Of a stretch of 64,000 bases of DNA, positions 1-11,500 are shown piece after piece; the stretch's first letter is position 1; each line of letters opens with the position of its first letter. The stretch spans positions 248,001-312,000 of the forward strand of contig JASANH010001194.1 of assembly GCA_030248295.1 (NCBI GenBank). The letters are read 5' to 3'. A model generated the notes under the pieces. It searched no databases. It saw nothing but the letters and a program-made list of their open reading frames with translations, and was not told the origin of the DNA. The DNA is from Mesodorylaimus sp. YZB2_4 (Eukaryota > Nematoda > Enoplea > Dorylaimida > Dorylaimidae). Both the position numbers and the translations under genes were made by a program.

Positions 1-2181
1 CAAAGCTGCGAAGATATTTAACCCTCATTTGCGTATCAATGCGATGTGCGAACGGGTTGGAGGCGATACGGAGAACATTTTCGACGACGATTTCTTCGCC
101 AGTAAAGACGGAGTGGCGAACGCTTTGGACAACGTGGAAGCTAGTAATGCTGAGGTCTTTGGCTTCGTGGTCGTGCGACTTCATGCTGTCGGGTTTTGTA
201 GGGACTTACATGGATCGGCGCTGCGTATATTATCGTCTGCCGCTCTTAGAATCCGGCACGCTTGGCACGAAAGGAAATACGCAAGTGGTCTATCCTCACT
301 TAACCGAATCTTATTCGAGCTCGTCGGATCCGCCAGAAAAATCGATTCCCATTTGTACGTTGAAGAATTTCCCAAGTGCGATCGAACATACGATCCAGGT
401 TAGCTGTGCGAAATTTTGAAACGACGGAAATCATATTTTTCTTTATTTTTAGTACGCGCGTGACATGTTCGAGGGATTGTTCACTAACCCGGCTGAAATG
501 GCGAACCAGTTTTTAGACGATATGCGCGGGTTTTTGGAACGTGTCGACAAAATGCATTCTGGACAACAGGTGAGTCAATTATCGTTTTTGTTTCTGCTTT
601 TATTTTTAGTGTATTCATTGATTGAAGCTGCAAATGCTGGAAAGTGTCAAGCGTGTGCTCGTGGACGATCGTCCCGCCTCAGTGAAAGACTGTGTTGAGT
701 GGGCTCGTAAATTATTCGAGGAGAATTACAATCACCAGATCAAGCAGCTGCTGACCAGTTTTCCACCTGACCAGGTCACATCCCATGGAACGAAGTTTTG
801 GTCAGGTTCGAAACGATGTCCTCATCCTCTGGTTTTCAATGCGGAAGACCCGGAGCATGTCGATTTTGTATTCGCCGCCTCGTTTTTGCGAGCTCAAATG
901 TACGGTTTGGAATTGAAGATGAAACCGTCGGAGATTGCCAAGATGGCGGCAGAAATATCAGTTCCAGAATTCGTGGCCAAAAGTGGCGTTAGGATCGCGG
1001 TGACCGATCAAGAAGCGGCAGAACAAGAACAAAATCAGATGGAGTCTGCTGGTAAGTCCTTTATGTGTTTGTTTGTTAGTTAGTGGCGCAGAGTTGATGT
1101 CGCTTCAGATGAAAAGCGTCTGGAAGAATTGCGTGTGGCGTTAGCAAAACCTAAAGTTGCAAAAGCGCAACGATTGTTTCCTATTGATTTCGAGAAAGAT
1201 GACGATACGAATCATCACATAGAATTCATATCGGCCGCTAGCAATCTGCGTGCTGAGAATTACGACATACCAAAGGCGGATCGGTTAAAGGTAAGGCATT
1301 TTTGCTGATGCGGAATGATAAATCAAGTTTGGCTTGATCTTGCAGACGAAACAAATAGCTGGTCGGATTATTCCTGCTATCGCCACGACGACGGCTGCTG
1401 TGTCGGGATTGGTTGTTATGGAATTGTATAAGGTGAGTGCCACTCGGCTTTGGTGCTGTCAAATGCGCGAGGCCAGGGTTGTGCTGATTTCAGATTGTAG
1501 CCGGAGCGGGAAAATGCCAGATGGAGATATTCAAGAACGGTTTTCTCAGCCTCGCGTTGCCTTTCTTCGGATTCGCTGAGCCTTTACCAGCTCCGAAAAA
1601 GAAGGTGGGCCCTTTTTCTGCGGTCGCGCTTTCTATCGTGCAAGTGCCTGTCTCTGTTTTGTAGTATTATGAGAATAGTTGGACGTTGTGGGATCGCTTC
1701 GAAGTCAATGGCGATTTGACATTGCAGCAGTTTATTGATTATATGAAGGTATGTGAGGACCAGGGGCCGCTTTCACAATCAGCTGGGACTTGCCCTAAAG
1801 TTAGGATGGTCGAATTACAATGATGTAAGATAGGAATTTAGCTAGGCATGAAAATATGAGTATTAATCAGTTTTTTTCAGAACGAGCATCGATTGGAGGT
1901 TTCTATGCTGTCTCAGGGCGTCAGCATGCTCTACTCGTTTTTTATGGCCGAAGCCAAGCGTAAGGAACGTTTGCAGAAAACGTGAGTGAAGAAGTGAAAG
2001 TGGTTGGTCGATTCGGGACTTACAACCTTCTTATAGGATTCCGGATTTGGTGACTTCGATCACGAGTCGGCCGATTCCTGCTCACGTTCGGGCTCTAGTA
2101 CTCGAGCCGATGTGTTCGGACGAACAAGGAGAAGACGTAGAAGTGCCGTACGTACGTTACGTATTGCCACAGAAAAATTAG
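1..2181 (+). CDS. UBA1: Ubiquitin-activating enzyme E1, 3' half (5' end outside window)
   Basis: Ten exons can be joined in phase: 1-143, 202-398, 453-569, 628-1051, 1109-1290, 1346-1432, 1494-1604, 1665-1748, 1881-1981 and 2037-2181 (TAG stop). The joined protein shows UBA1 signatures: the [10 protein letters not shown] and YMDRRCVYY stretches of the second adenylation half, [31 protein letters not shown] with the catalytic cysteine context, FPPDQ and FWSGPKRCPHPL-like blocks, [11 protein letters not shown], and the C-terminal ubiquitin-fold domain ending [14 protein letters not shown]. The family activates ubiquitin with ATP and passes it as a thioester to E2 enzymes. The visible exons cover the inactive-to-active adenylation junction, the cysteine domain and the ubiquitin-fold domain. 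The N-terminal half lies upstream of the window. Introns are 55 to 130 nt. Confidence is very high because the family is strongly conserved. Confidence 0.97.
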
Positions 2182-2767
2182 GCGATAAGGTGATTGTGGA
2201 CGAGGAATCAAGGCGTTGTGTTTGAATTTGCACTAACACATGTTTCCAACCACTAATCCGCCGAGTCTGTGTTGAATGGCTTTTTTCTTCGAGATAACTT
2301 CGTTGCCGCGAATACAGTATATAATGCATGGTGGGGGTGGATCGATGTTTTTCTGTAGCGCTACTGATTGAGCGATGAATAAACTGGAGTGTCCGAAAAT
2401 AGGCAAAGTGGTGCCTAGCTTGCTGGTCTCGTGGTAAAGAACTTCGGTCAAGAAAGAATAAGGGTTTTTAATTTCCCGCTAAAAAATGCCCTTGAACCTG
2501 AGCATCAGAAACTGCTTATACGGTGCGTTTGCTTCGAAGCCCAGAACGAGTCTAGTCCAGTCGTCGGGAAAGTTTTTCGAGAGTGATTTTATCATCTTCA
2601 GCTCGAAAGTGGTTTGTTTGTTTGAAAGGTAAGACACTAAACCCTCGTCAGGATAGCGCTTGTTAGGAAACTGCAGAACCGAGAGGTGGAGGTGGAAAAA
2701 GAAACTCAGTTTCTTTTGCATTCGATTTAAGATTTTCCTGATCGCACTTTTGATAGTTTGAGAAAGG
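2182..2767. other. Intergenic region between UBA1 and MAEL
   Basis: It holds the 3' flank of UBA1 and the 5' flank of MAEL. An AATAAA-type hexamer occurs near 2379. An acceptor-like TTTTGATAG ends at 2756, 11 nt before the MAEL start codon. Open frames on the minus strand here have no recognisable similarity and I treat them as chance. Confidence 0.6.
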
Positions 2768-5232
2768 ATGGACGATCAAATCGATAGCTTTACGAAGCGT
2801 AAACCGCCGAACGCGTACGTTTTGTTTACGACGCATTTCATGAGCCAATACAAAGCCAGTCATCCTGCCGATGCGCATCGATTTCAAGGGGGCATACCGC
2901 AGGCGATCAACGACTCGCTGATCATTGAGGCGTGGAATGTAAGTTGTTTACGATTTTGTTGAGGACAGAAAGGTCATTTGACTTCAAAGATGTTCACGTG
3001 TATTTTATTTCTTTCGGGAAAAATTTGGTTTTTCGCGTTTTTTAGCCCGTCTTTCTGTTTAGTCGTTAAGTCCCGAAGAGAAACTGGGTTGGAAAACTCG
3101 AGCGCGCGAAGAGAAATATCGTTTGGTTAAAGAATACTCATATCGGCTGGAACAATACGTTTCTACAATCTCGCAGAATGGAGGAGCGGAAGGTGGTCAT
3201 CCCATGACGGACGCCGCTAGTGCTGATCGACCAACATATGACAGCGCGTTCCCAGCTCTCGATTCACCCGTCGCGCAATCTACTCAAGCAAACAGTGGTT
3301 CGGTCCGTCTGCAATCAGCGAATTTGAAACGTCTTTTGCGTCCGAAAAAACGTAAGAACTTAGAAGAAAGCAAGTACGCACCATCGTTTTTCGACGAGAT
3401 CACAACGGCCAAACAACTTGAGGAAAAACGTCGACGTGAGCGCGGTTGTTTGATCAATATTTGGGTATGGAGGAGCGGTGATACCAAGAATGGTAAATGG
3501 CTTTCTTGAATTTCGAATGTTTGTAGTACGGTTTTCTTTTTTTAGCGATTTTGGACGAATCGTTCTTTTTGGTTTCGTCTCAGTCCTCTGGTGTTCGCGG
3601 CGATACTCACGCTCCAGGTACCATAGCTTGTTTGGAGTTTTCTCTGCGTGACGGCGTAAAACGAGAATTCTGTTGCACCGTCGATGAAAGTAAGCCAGTT
3701 TTTAGCTCTCCGCAATTTACTTTTGTAGGTTACGTGCGTCCCATACCTTTTTACAGGTTACCCGGAATGGGCGAATGCCAGAATTCGTGGTCTTTACGAA
3801 GAAAGGGACTGTGGAATGATACAATCGCCGGTCACCATTTGTCGCGAGCTGTTTGGAGAATGGATGCGCTCGACCCATCGAGACCTGTCGAGCAAGACTC
3901 CTGTTTTCTTCTGTCTAGTTGACGAGTACCACGAGACGTTTGATTGCTTGTCGGAATTGTTTGCTTTGAAGAGTAAGTTCAATGGTTGAATTTTAAATAC
4001 TGTACGTATTAACAGAAAAGTAATGAAAACTTACGTTTAGGTGGTTCAAGTACGGGACGTTTTCCGGCTTATCTATTGGCTACCACAGACGATTTGGTGT
4101 CGTCACTTTTGCAATTCTTCGACGTTCAGTGTCCGGACGTCTTCGGTTCTGTGCAAAAGGAGCAACAAGCGAGTGCTTCGGCTTCGCATGTGCAAAACGA
4201 AGCCTTTCCGCTCTCTCGTATTATCGATCAATATTTTGTTGAATTGGCCAAGACGTATTCTTGCGAGTCGCATCGCTGTTTGATTCCAGAAAACGTGGCC
4301 GATTCTATGTCGGGTCCTGAAGAAGGTGCTGGTTGCGGCGATGGGTTTATGATCGACAAGAGCGATCGTTGCCCGTTGGCAATCGTGCGGGCTTGCGCTG
4401 GCTTTGCCAAGAAATGGGTACAAAACGGACGAGTCGACGATGGAATTTTGCAGGCGTCATCGCCCGAGTCTGAGGAGAGGATCGAAGGCAAGAAGAAAGA
4501 ATCGCCGAGTTACGCTGAAAGTTTGAAGTCCGAGGATTTGGATCGATTGTAAGCGAAGAAAAATGTTGCCATTTTTAGTTTCAATTCTACAGTGTTTTAG
4601 CTCGTATTTGAACATGTCGAACGACGATGGATCAGATCGCACGATTGCTAGCGGTAGCGAACATGGCACGGTAGGAGAACGTCGTCACGTTACCTTGGGG
4701 GCTCATATTAGCTCGGATGATACCGATGATATTATCGAAGACGAAACTGTCGTGGTAAGCCAGTGTTGTTATTCTGATGATCATGTGAGCTATAGAGTTT
4801 GTCTTGATACAGAATAACGTTATGCCGGCTGAACCGCAGATCCTTCAGCGCAATGTTATCATTGTGAATCAAGAAACTGGAAATAATTCGATAGTCGGCC
4901 ATTCTATCGTTGCTGCTCAACCGTTGTCTGCCCGCTCGTTGACTGGCCCCGATGTATCTGCTCAATCGTGGAGTGTGGCCAGCAGTGGGGGATCGCTTCC
5001 ACGTCGGCCGATGGCTCCTCCTGCTCCTGGTCCTGTTTTGCAACCTGTCTACACGGCACCCGTGGCCAGTGCTTCGGCAGATGTATATCCGAATACTCGT
5101 CTATGGACCGATGGATTTCTCCAAATGTATGAAGCTCAATTACGCTTGCCGTTGGGGTGTCGAGGTTTAGGGCGTGGTATTCGGTATGAGGATGAGCCGA
5201 TAGTGCCCGGAAGTCGCGAGATGATGTTTTAG
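2768..5232 (+). CDS. MAEL: Maelstrom-like piRNA-pathway protein (HMG box + MAEL domain)
   Basis: Seven exons join in phase to a 680-residue protein: 2768-2938, 3063-3492, 3546-3689, 3757-3972, 4041-4548, 4601-4754 and 4813-5232. Residues about 8-80 form an HMG box (KRKPPNAYVLF, then SLSPEEKLGWKTRAREEKYR). From about residue 200 the MAEL domain begins, with the diagnostic EFSLRDGVKREF block followed by FCLVDE and LVSSLLQFF segments. Family members act in germline piRNA-guided transposon silencing in the nucleus and nuage. The protein is longer than typical Maelstrom (about 430 residues). The extra C-terminal 200 residues are low-complexity and proline/serine-rich. The last three exons rest on phase-consistent splice sites only; an in-frame TAA at 4550 would end the protein earlier if the GTAAGC donor at 4549 is not used. 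Confidence 0.85.
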
Positions 5233-5759
5233 CGGATTGAGCAAGGCGTTCAGGTGTTTTGTATTTATATTCGATGAAGACACTCGGCGTTCGTCTGATT
5301 AGCTACTAGTGCGTTGGGGTATTAGCAATGTTAATGCCTGAAAGGTACCTAATGAATTTTTTAATTCTCTCTTGATGTAATGATTTTCTGATTTATTGGA
5401 TATTTTTGTGTTGGAAATCTAATGTAATGTGGGATTTCAATGTAACTGAGTGGGAAGATCATTGAAATTTAAATTTCTGAGTTTACCAGTGCTGGTTTGC
5501 CACGTGTTAAAAATCTGCCAAGTGGTTGGGCGAAAGACGACAAACGAACCGTCGACTTTGAGAATGAAATTAAGAAACTGTCAACTTTGATCAAAATATT
5601 TTGAGGACGAAAATCAATAATCTTTCAAGAAACTTGTTTGTTGGTATCCCATTTCCCCTAATGATACCAGATTACAGTACATTTTTGGAATGTGTTCTGA
5701 TTTGAATTTACCGCCGTTTCTCTTCTTACTGCACTCTGCGAAGTATGTGCGCAAAGCAG
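5233..5759. other. Intergenic flank between MAEL and the Harbinger element
   Basis: AT-rich sequence with no coding frame that I can support. It contains the MAEL 3' flank. Confidence 0.5.
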
Positions 5760-6148
5760 TAAGGCGGACTTTATACTTCTTATGTAGCCTGTAGTCTGTA
5801 GACTGTAGGCCGTAGCGTGTAGTGGAGCGTCAGTTTATACTACGCCTGTACTGCGTAGCCTGTAGCACGTAGGCTGTAGTTCGTCGAGAGGGGGGCTGGC
5901 GGCTGGAATAGACCCGATGTGCTGGTGACCACCGTTTCGATTTAGCGATGAAAGAGAATTGCGGACAATAGGAAATGTTTCGAAAACAAGACCGATATCG
6001 ACGATATCATCGATTTCGTCAGTTAGCGACGTTGTTGATTTTATTGAAACGCTCGAGAATTCAAAATCAAAGAGGAAAGAGGTAATACGTTCGTGAAATT
6101 AATACAAAGCGAACAATCGAAGGCGAGTTTGTAACTTTGGTGGTACCG

Positions 6149-6301
6149 ATGCGAACATTTTATTCGGATGATCATTTTGATTATTTTAGAATGACACCGC
6201 AACGATTTGACGATCTATTACGACGTGAAATAAAAGTCGAAGGGGATGCCATAGAGATCCAATCAAACTTTTTTAAAGTCACTGAAAGTTCAAATCAATA
6301 A
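6149..6301 (+). pseudogene. Harbinger transposase N-terminal remnant
   Basis: This is a 50-codon reading frame starting ATG at 6149. It reads HFDYFRMTPQRFDDLLRREI, the typical N-terminal FRM(S/T)xxxFDxLL motif of Harbinger DDE transposases. It runs into a stop at 6299. No DDE catalytic core can be found in the rest of the element on either strand, so the gene is a truncated relic, probably left by an internal deletion. Confidence 0.7.
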
Positions 6302-6316
6302 ATCCCACGATTTCTT

Positions 6317-7877
6317 TCAACCCTCAACTTCTTCATCACTATCGCTTGTTTCATAGGCAGCGACCCATTCTAACAGATCATGGATGGCTTTCTTCCGTTT
6401 CTTTCCTGCGAGCGCCTCCAGAAGACGAGCCACAATTTCTCCTAAAATTGTACAGCAGTTACTTTAGCAGTTATTCGTATACAGCACAGCACAGGCAAGG
6501 TCCCCCTCCCTCAGCTTTACTCACCATAATGTTCGAAACGACTTCGTATTGGCGAAAGCGGTGGTGCGGCAATGCGGTCGGTTGCGGCGGCTAATATGCT
6601 GTCATCGACAACAGTTCCTCGGCCGCGCTTTCGTCGTGGTGTGACTGAAGAATCCGACGATGTCTCTGACGTCTCCATCAATGCCGCTGGCGTTTCTTGT
6701 CTCTCTGCTTGCGGCAAATTCGTTGCTGTCCTAGACAGAGAACGAAGATCGCTACATCTGTATTTGATTGGATTCAATGCTCCTATGCACATCATTGCTG
6801 ACTGGGTATACAAGGTAGTGCAGACCTCCCCCTACTAGAATGCATGAATTTATTTATCACACAAATCTAATTTCCCGCCGAAATTCAAATTTCTCATTTT
6901 CCTGAGATCCCTGTTCCAGGTCTTTGATTCCCTGTTTTCGGCCGGCGATCTGACCCCCTTCTGGCTGACGAAATCAGCGATGCTTAGCACATTATACAAG
7001 CAACTTACTCACGATGCAACGACGGCTCGTCCAAAAATGCCAGAGCCCGATCATATTTAGAATTCTTTTTTTAGCTTCTGATCCAGTCGGCGTTTTCGAT
7101 TTCTGGCGGTCTTTATAGTTGTCCACCGGGTCTCCAGCACTTCGACTGGAAAGCAGATAAAGGATCATTTCACATGTCACTCGTTAATCTCAGCATGCCC
7201 ACTCGCTTTACACCTCACTACGTTACCCTATGTGCACAGCGTTTGCTCTTGATACTAGCTTGCTCTACACCGCACTTATGATTGCGCTCGTGAACTTGCA
7301 ACTGGAGTGTAAACTGGTACCCTTGAGTGCAAACAGATCCATACCCCGCTTCTTTCAATTTCTCATGGTACATCTAAACGCTACCTGTGTTTTCGATGCC
7401 ACTTTCTGCTGCCACAGCAGATCGGACTTCTTCCCATTGGCCTTTTATGAAAAGGCGATTCGAATGCATTGCATGCTTGGGATCCCAAATCGCAGGATGA
7501 CGTCGCACACAATCCAATAATGGGAACACCCACGCATCGTCAGAATACGCTTTTGCTGCACCCGAGATCGGCAAAATTACGTCGCTTTGGTCATTGTCAT
7601 TTACCTCCTCTGCATCGTTAATTTCGTGACGTCTGATCTCGTCATCACCAGGTGTTCTTCGATAAGAGGGACCAGAAATATTGAACTGCGATCCATCAGT
7701 ATTTGCGGAATCCTGGCGTTGTAACTGATGGTCTCTGGGCGATGATAATAGGCTCGGATGCTGCTGTTCTTGCCGGCGAAATGAGTCGAATCTCGAAAAT
7801 GACCCGGCACTGTCCTCTTGTTCTAAAAGTCGCTGCTGAGCTACAGCATAATTTGGCGTCGGCTGTCGAGCGCCCAT
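6317..7877 (-). CDS. MADF-domain DNA-binding protein of the Harbinger element
   Basis: The minus strand encodes a MADF (Myb/SANT-like) protein in at least four exons. The first exon (7877 down to about 7396) has a charged N-terminus and then the MADF start: LLDCVRRHPAIWD and FIKGQWEEVRSAV. The donor in ...ESGIENT joins in phase to an exon near 7167-7060 that reads VEVLETRWTTIKTARNRK, the expected MADF continuation. Further exons near 6800-6525 (serine/arginine-rich) and 6430-6317 (GEIVARLLEALAGKKRK, stop at 6317) give the usual C-terminus. Harbinger elements carry such a Myb-like partner, which helps the transposase bind DNA and enter the nucleus. The frame looks intact while the transposase is broken. 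An upstream in-frame start at 7928 is possible. Confidence 0.7.
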
Positions 7878-8098
7878 TACTATCGCTCGGTCTAAAAAAT
7901 GCAAAAATATGCAGCTCGTTCTCATCAAGTTGACATTATTTCAGATTTTCAGTCAAAAAGGCAGCTAAGTACGCGCCGAACGACGTTAATTTATTAAAAT
8001 TTGTAAAAATGGGGCTAAATATACCAAAAACAATTTTAGATGGCATTAAACATTAAAAGAATCGAATTTTCTGAACTCACGTAGAGCCAAGTACGTTC

Positions 8099-8147
8099 GT
8101 CCGTAGTTCGTGGAGAGATTTTGCAATTCTCTCCACAAACTACGGAC
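8099..8147. repeat. Internal hairpin near the Harbinger right end
   Basis: Arms of about 21 nt (GTCCGTAGTTCGTGGAGAGA and its near-perfect complement) surround a short AT-rich loop. One mismatch is visible. It lies inside the transposon next to the right subterminal repeats and is probably part of transposase or MADF binding DNA. Confidence 0.6.
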
Positions 8148-8533
8148 GCACGTAGCTGCTCGTACGTGCTACAGGCCATCGTTTTTGGGCTTATATACTA
8201 CACATGTACCCTGTACCTGTAGCACGTAGCGGCTAGTCAAGCTGTTTATGTCAAAATGGACCAGTGTGCGCGGTGCGCTACAGGGGAGTCGCTACGCGCT
8301 ACGTGCTACACATGAAGTATAAATGAGCCCTAACAGTAATCGTCAGAGAGGTTTCGTCGAAAAGAAAAAAAAATTGCCGTCCATCATTTAGCTGCCAGAG
8401 GACGATTCTGTAAAGATCGAATCTCGGTCAACTTTGTATCTGGATTTTAGAGTTTCGACAAGAACTCAGTCTATAAACATTTTAAAGATCATTGATATTG
8501 TTTCCTGCTTCTGGTTTTGTTTGTCCACCGAAC

Positions 8534-11500
8534 ATGGCCGAACCAAGAATCAATCCGGAAGGAAACCTAACCATGAATCATTATACGATTGACGATCACG
8601 CATCGATGGCACAGCCGACGTCGGCCATGAACATAGTTCCGGTGGACTCGTCAAATGCGGCAGACAAGAAATACGGTTTCGGAAAGGCACCGAAGAGGAA
8701 AAATATCAGGTAGGCCTAGGCTTTCCCCGAAGCCTCTCGGTATTGTATACAGAGAGGGCTTCTACAGGAGGCGTGCGTATAGGATATACAGTCAGTGATG
8801 GATATTTCATGTGCCTTTAACCGAGGGCTTCATGGCTCTGCCCTCAGTGGAGGTTGAGAAATAAAAGTGGCGGTTTCTAGGCATGTTTTGGATCCAGAGG
8901 AATTCGGGTACGAGACTTTGGAAGAAAGGAAACGAGAGCAGGAACGACAACAACGAGTACAAATGACTCTTGCTGCAAGATTTCATCAACAGGATTTTCA
9001 ACCGTATCCTGAACCAGCTCCTTTCGCAAATTTTTTAACGGACAGAGAACGTAAGAGCACATACACATGTTGGTTTGAGATAGTGGCAAGGCTATATGCC
9101 TTTCAGAAGCAGAAATCGCAGCTCGTCAGGCAATTTGGAGAAATTTCAAAGCGAATAAGCCGCGGATTAACGACGAGGTGGTAGTTTTGAGCAGCGATGA
9201 AGATGACGATTCAGGTGATGGTAAGTGAAGGTGCCACTGTTTTATATTTTGTCTTTACTCAGTCTTTTATCTGTTTTAGCAAAACGACTGAAAAAGTCCA
9301 CAAGTTCAGATTCTGATAATGACTGCATCTGCATCGAAAGCGACGAAGATGGACCTGGAACTTCGAGCACTGTCACGTCGAACGACGAGGCTGCGTGTAA
9401 GTAATATCCGCGCAGTTTTTTCCTCTGATCTAATTTCTTTGTCCTTCAATCAGCATCCGCCCACGTAAACGATGCTTTCAACGTTCCTGATGCCGATGGT
9501 CGCGTTTTGATCAACGTGGGGCATGCCGAATCGGAGCCTGACGTGTTTCTACCTCAGCATCTGGTCAATGTCATCAAGCCGCATCAGGTGAGAAATGGCG
9601 CCGGGGACTGTCTGCCCGCACTGCAATGAGATAACATCCATTTGTAGATCGGTGGCTTGCGTTTCATGTACGACAATGTGGTGGAATCTGTTCACAAGTT
9701 CAACCCGAACGGTGGTTTCGGATGCATTCTAGCCCATAGTATGGGTTTGGGAAAGACCTTCCAAGTGAGTCGATACGTGTTCTCTTTTGGAGCGGACTGC
9801 AACGGATCTAGTCTTTTCAGATAGTGTCATTTACTGATATCGTGTATCGCCACACACCTTTGAAACGTGTGTTACTTATTGTTCCCGTAAATACGCTGCA
9901 GAATTGGGTCCACGAATACGAAATGTGGCTGCCAAAATTGACTTTTCAACGCGATGTACCATCTCGGCAGTTCGATGTGTCCGTAATTGCAGATGGGTGC
10001 AAGACGTGGGCGAGCCGTGTGGCGGTTATAAGTAAGTAACAGGTGTACAGTGTATCCTTTGGCGCCAGTGCTGATGTTTTTCGTGACTTCAGGTGATTGG
10101 CACAAACGAACGGGCGTCTTAATCATGGGCTACGAAATGTTTCGAATGTTGACCAATAAAATAAGTGGTTTGCAGTCTAAGAAATCGAAAGGTGTTGTCA
10201 ACAAGGACGCCTTCGATTGTGCATCTGCATCGAAGAAGGAGGAAGATGCTAATATCGATTTGGCAGGTGAGAGGCTGCTTGTTTGGCTTTGAGGGAGAGA
10301 TATGCAGTTAGCTAAGTCGATGATGGAGCGCAGTATAATGGTTGACTTCTTGTTAGAAGTGTCGAGAGCACTGCTCGATCCTGGTCCAGATTTGGTAGTT
10401 TGCGATGAGGGGCATCGAATCAAGAATTTCCAGTCGCATACATCAAAGGCATTGAGTAGTATTCGGACGAAGTGAGTGGATTTGTGCTGTGAAATCTTGA
10501 TTCATGTATCTCAGCTCTGTTTCAGGCGTCGCATCGTTCTCACTGGATACCCGCTGCAGAATAATCTGATGGAATATTGGTGTATGGTCAATTTCGTTCG
10601 TCCGAATTATCTCGGAACAAGACAGGAATTTGCTGGCGTTTTTGAGAGGCCGATTCGAAATGTAAGGGACGTTTTCATTCAGCTGTCTTTGAAGGATGCA
10701 AAACGGTTTTCTAGGGCCAATGCGTTGACAGTACCGAGAGCGATATCAAGGTTATGCGGTATCGAGTACATGTGCTGACTAGTCTCTTAAAAGGATTTGT
10801 TCAAAGGTAAGGGCTCGCTGAGTGATTCCCGGTTACAGTGGCCTGAGTTTTGACGTTTCAGGCGGAGCCACACGTTGCTCAGTACGTCGCTTCCAGACAA
10901 GTCAGAGTACGTATTATTTGTTCGCAAATCTCCCATTCAGCATCGGCTTTATCGCCGTTTTGTTGTCGAATGTACGGCCGATATCCGTGAAGATGTGGGA
11001 AGCTGGAATCCGTTGAAGGCGTTTGCTGTTTGTTGCAAGGTGAGAGAATCTTGTTTCGAAGAATTTAGGAGTTGAGGGAGACTTATTATTTATAACTGTT
11101 CAGATCTGGAACCATCCTGACGTGTTGTACAAGGCTTTGCAAAACCACGTGGATGCTGTCGATGGCGATTTGGATTTGGACGCGCCAGGAGGACGCATTT
11201 CACCAACCGCAGTCGATGGCAAGGAGAAAGCGAGACCGGATTGTCCCAGTTTTTCATCTCTGAACAACGGATTTTTTCAATTCCGTACGAAAAAGGACGA
11301 CAGGAGACATATCGATTACCGCTGGGTATGAGTGAGCGCAGTGATAGGAGCATGCAAGCAGCTGACTGTCCTTTAATGCTTCAGGCGGAAGATTTGTTCG
11401 AGAATTATGTGCCGGGAATGGTCGAAAACGGGATGAAAATGCTGCTGGCTTTAAAGATTATCGAACATTCTGTCAGAAGGAATGACAAGATTTTGTTGTT

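Larger units (their letters stand above)
5763..8330. mobile_element. PIF/Harbinger-type DNA transposon with TAA target duplication
   Basis: The ends are imperfect inverted repeats. The left end begins GGCGGACTTTATACTTC at 5763. The reverse complement of the right end begins GGGCTCATTTATACTTC, ending at 8330. Both ends are flanked by TAA (5760-5762 and 8331-8333), the 3-bp TWA duplication typical of PIF/Harbinger. Subterminal zones 5780-5890 and 8150-8310 are packed with short CGTAGC/TGTAGC/GCACGTAG words in both orientations. The 2.57 kb element carries the two genes expected of the superfamily: a transposase start on the plus strand (6149-6301) and a MADF-domain gene on the minus strand (6317-7877). 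The transposase is cut down to its N-terminal part, so this copy cannot move by itself. Confidence 0.85.
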
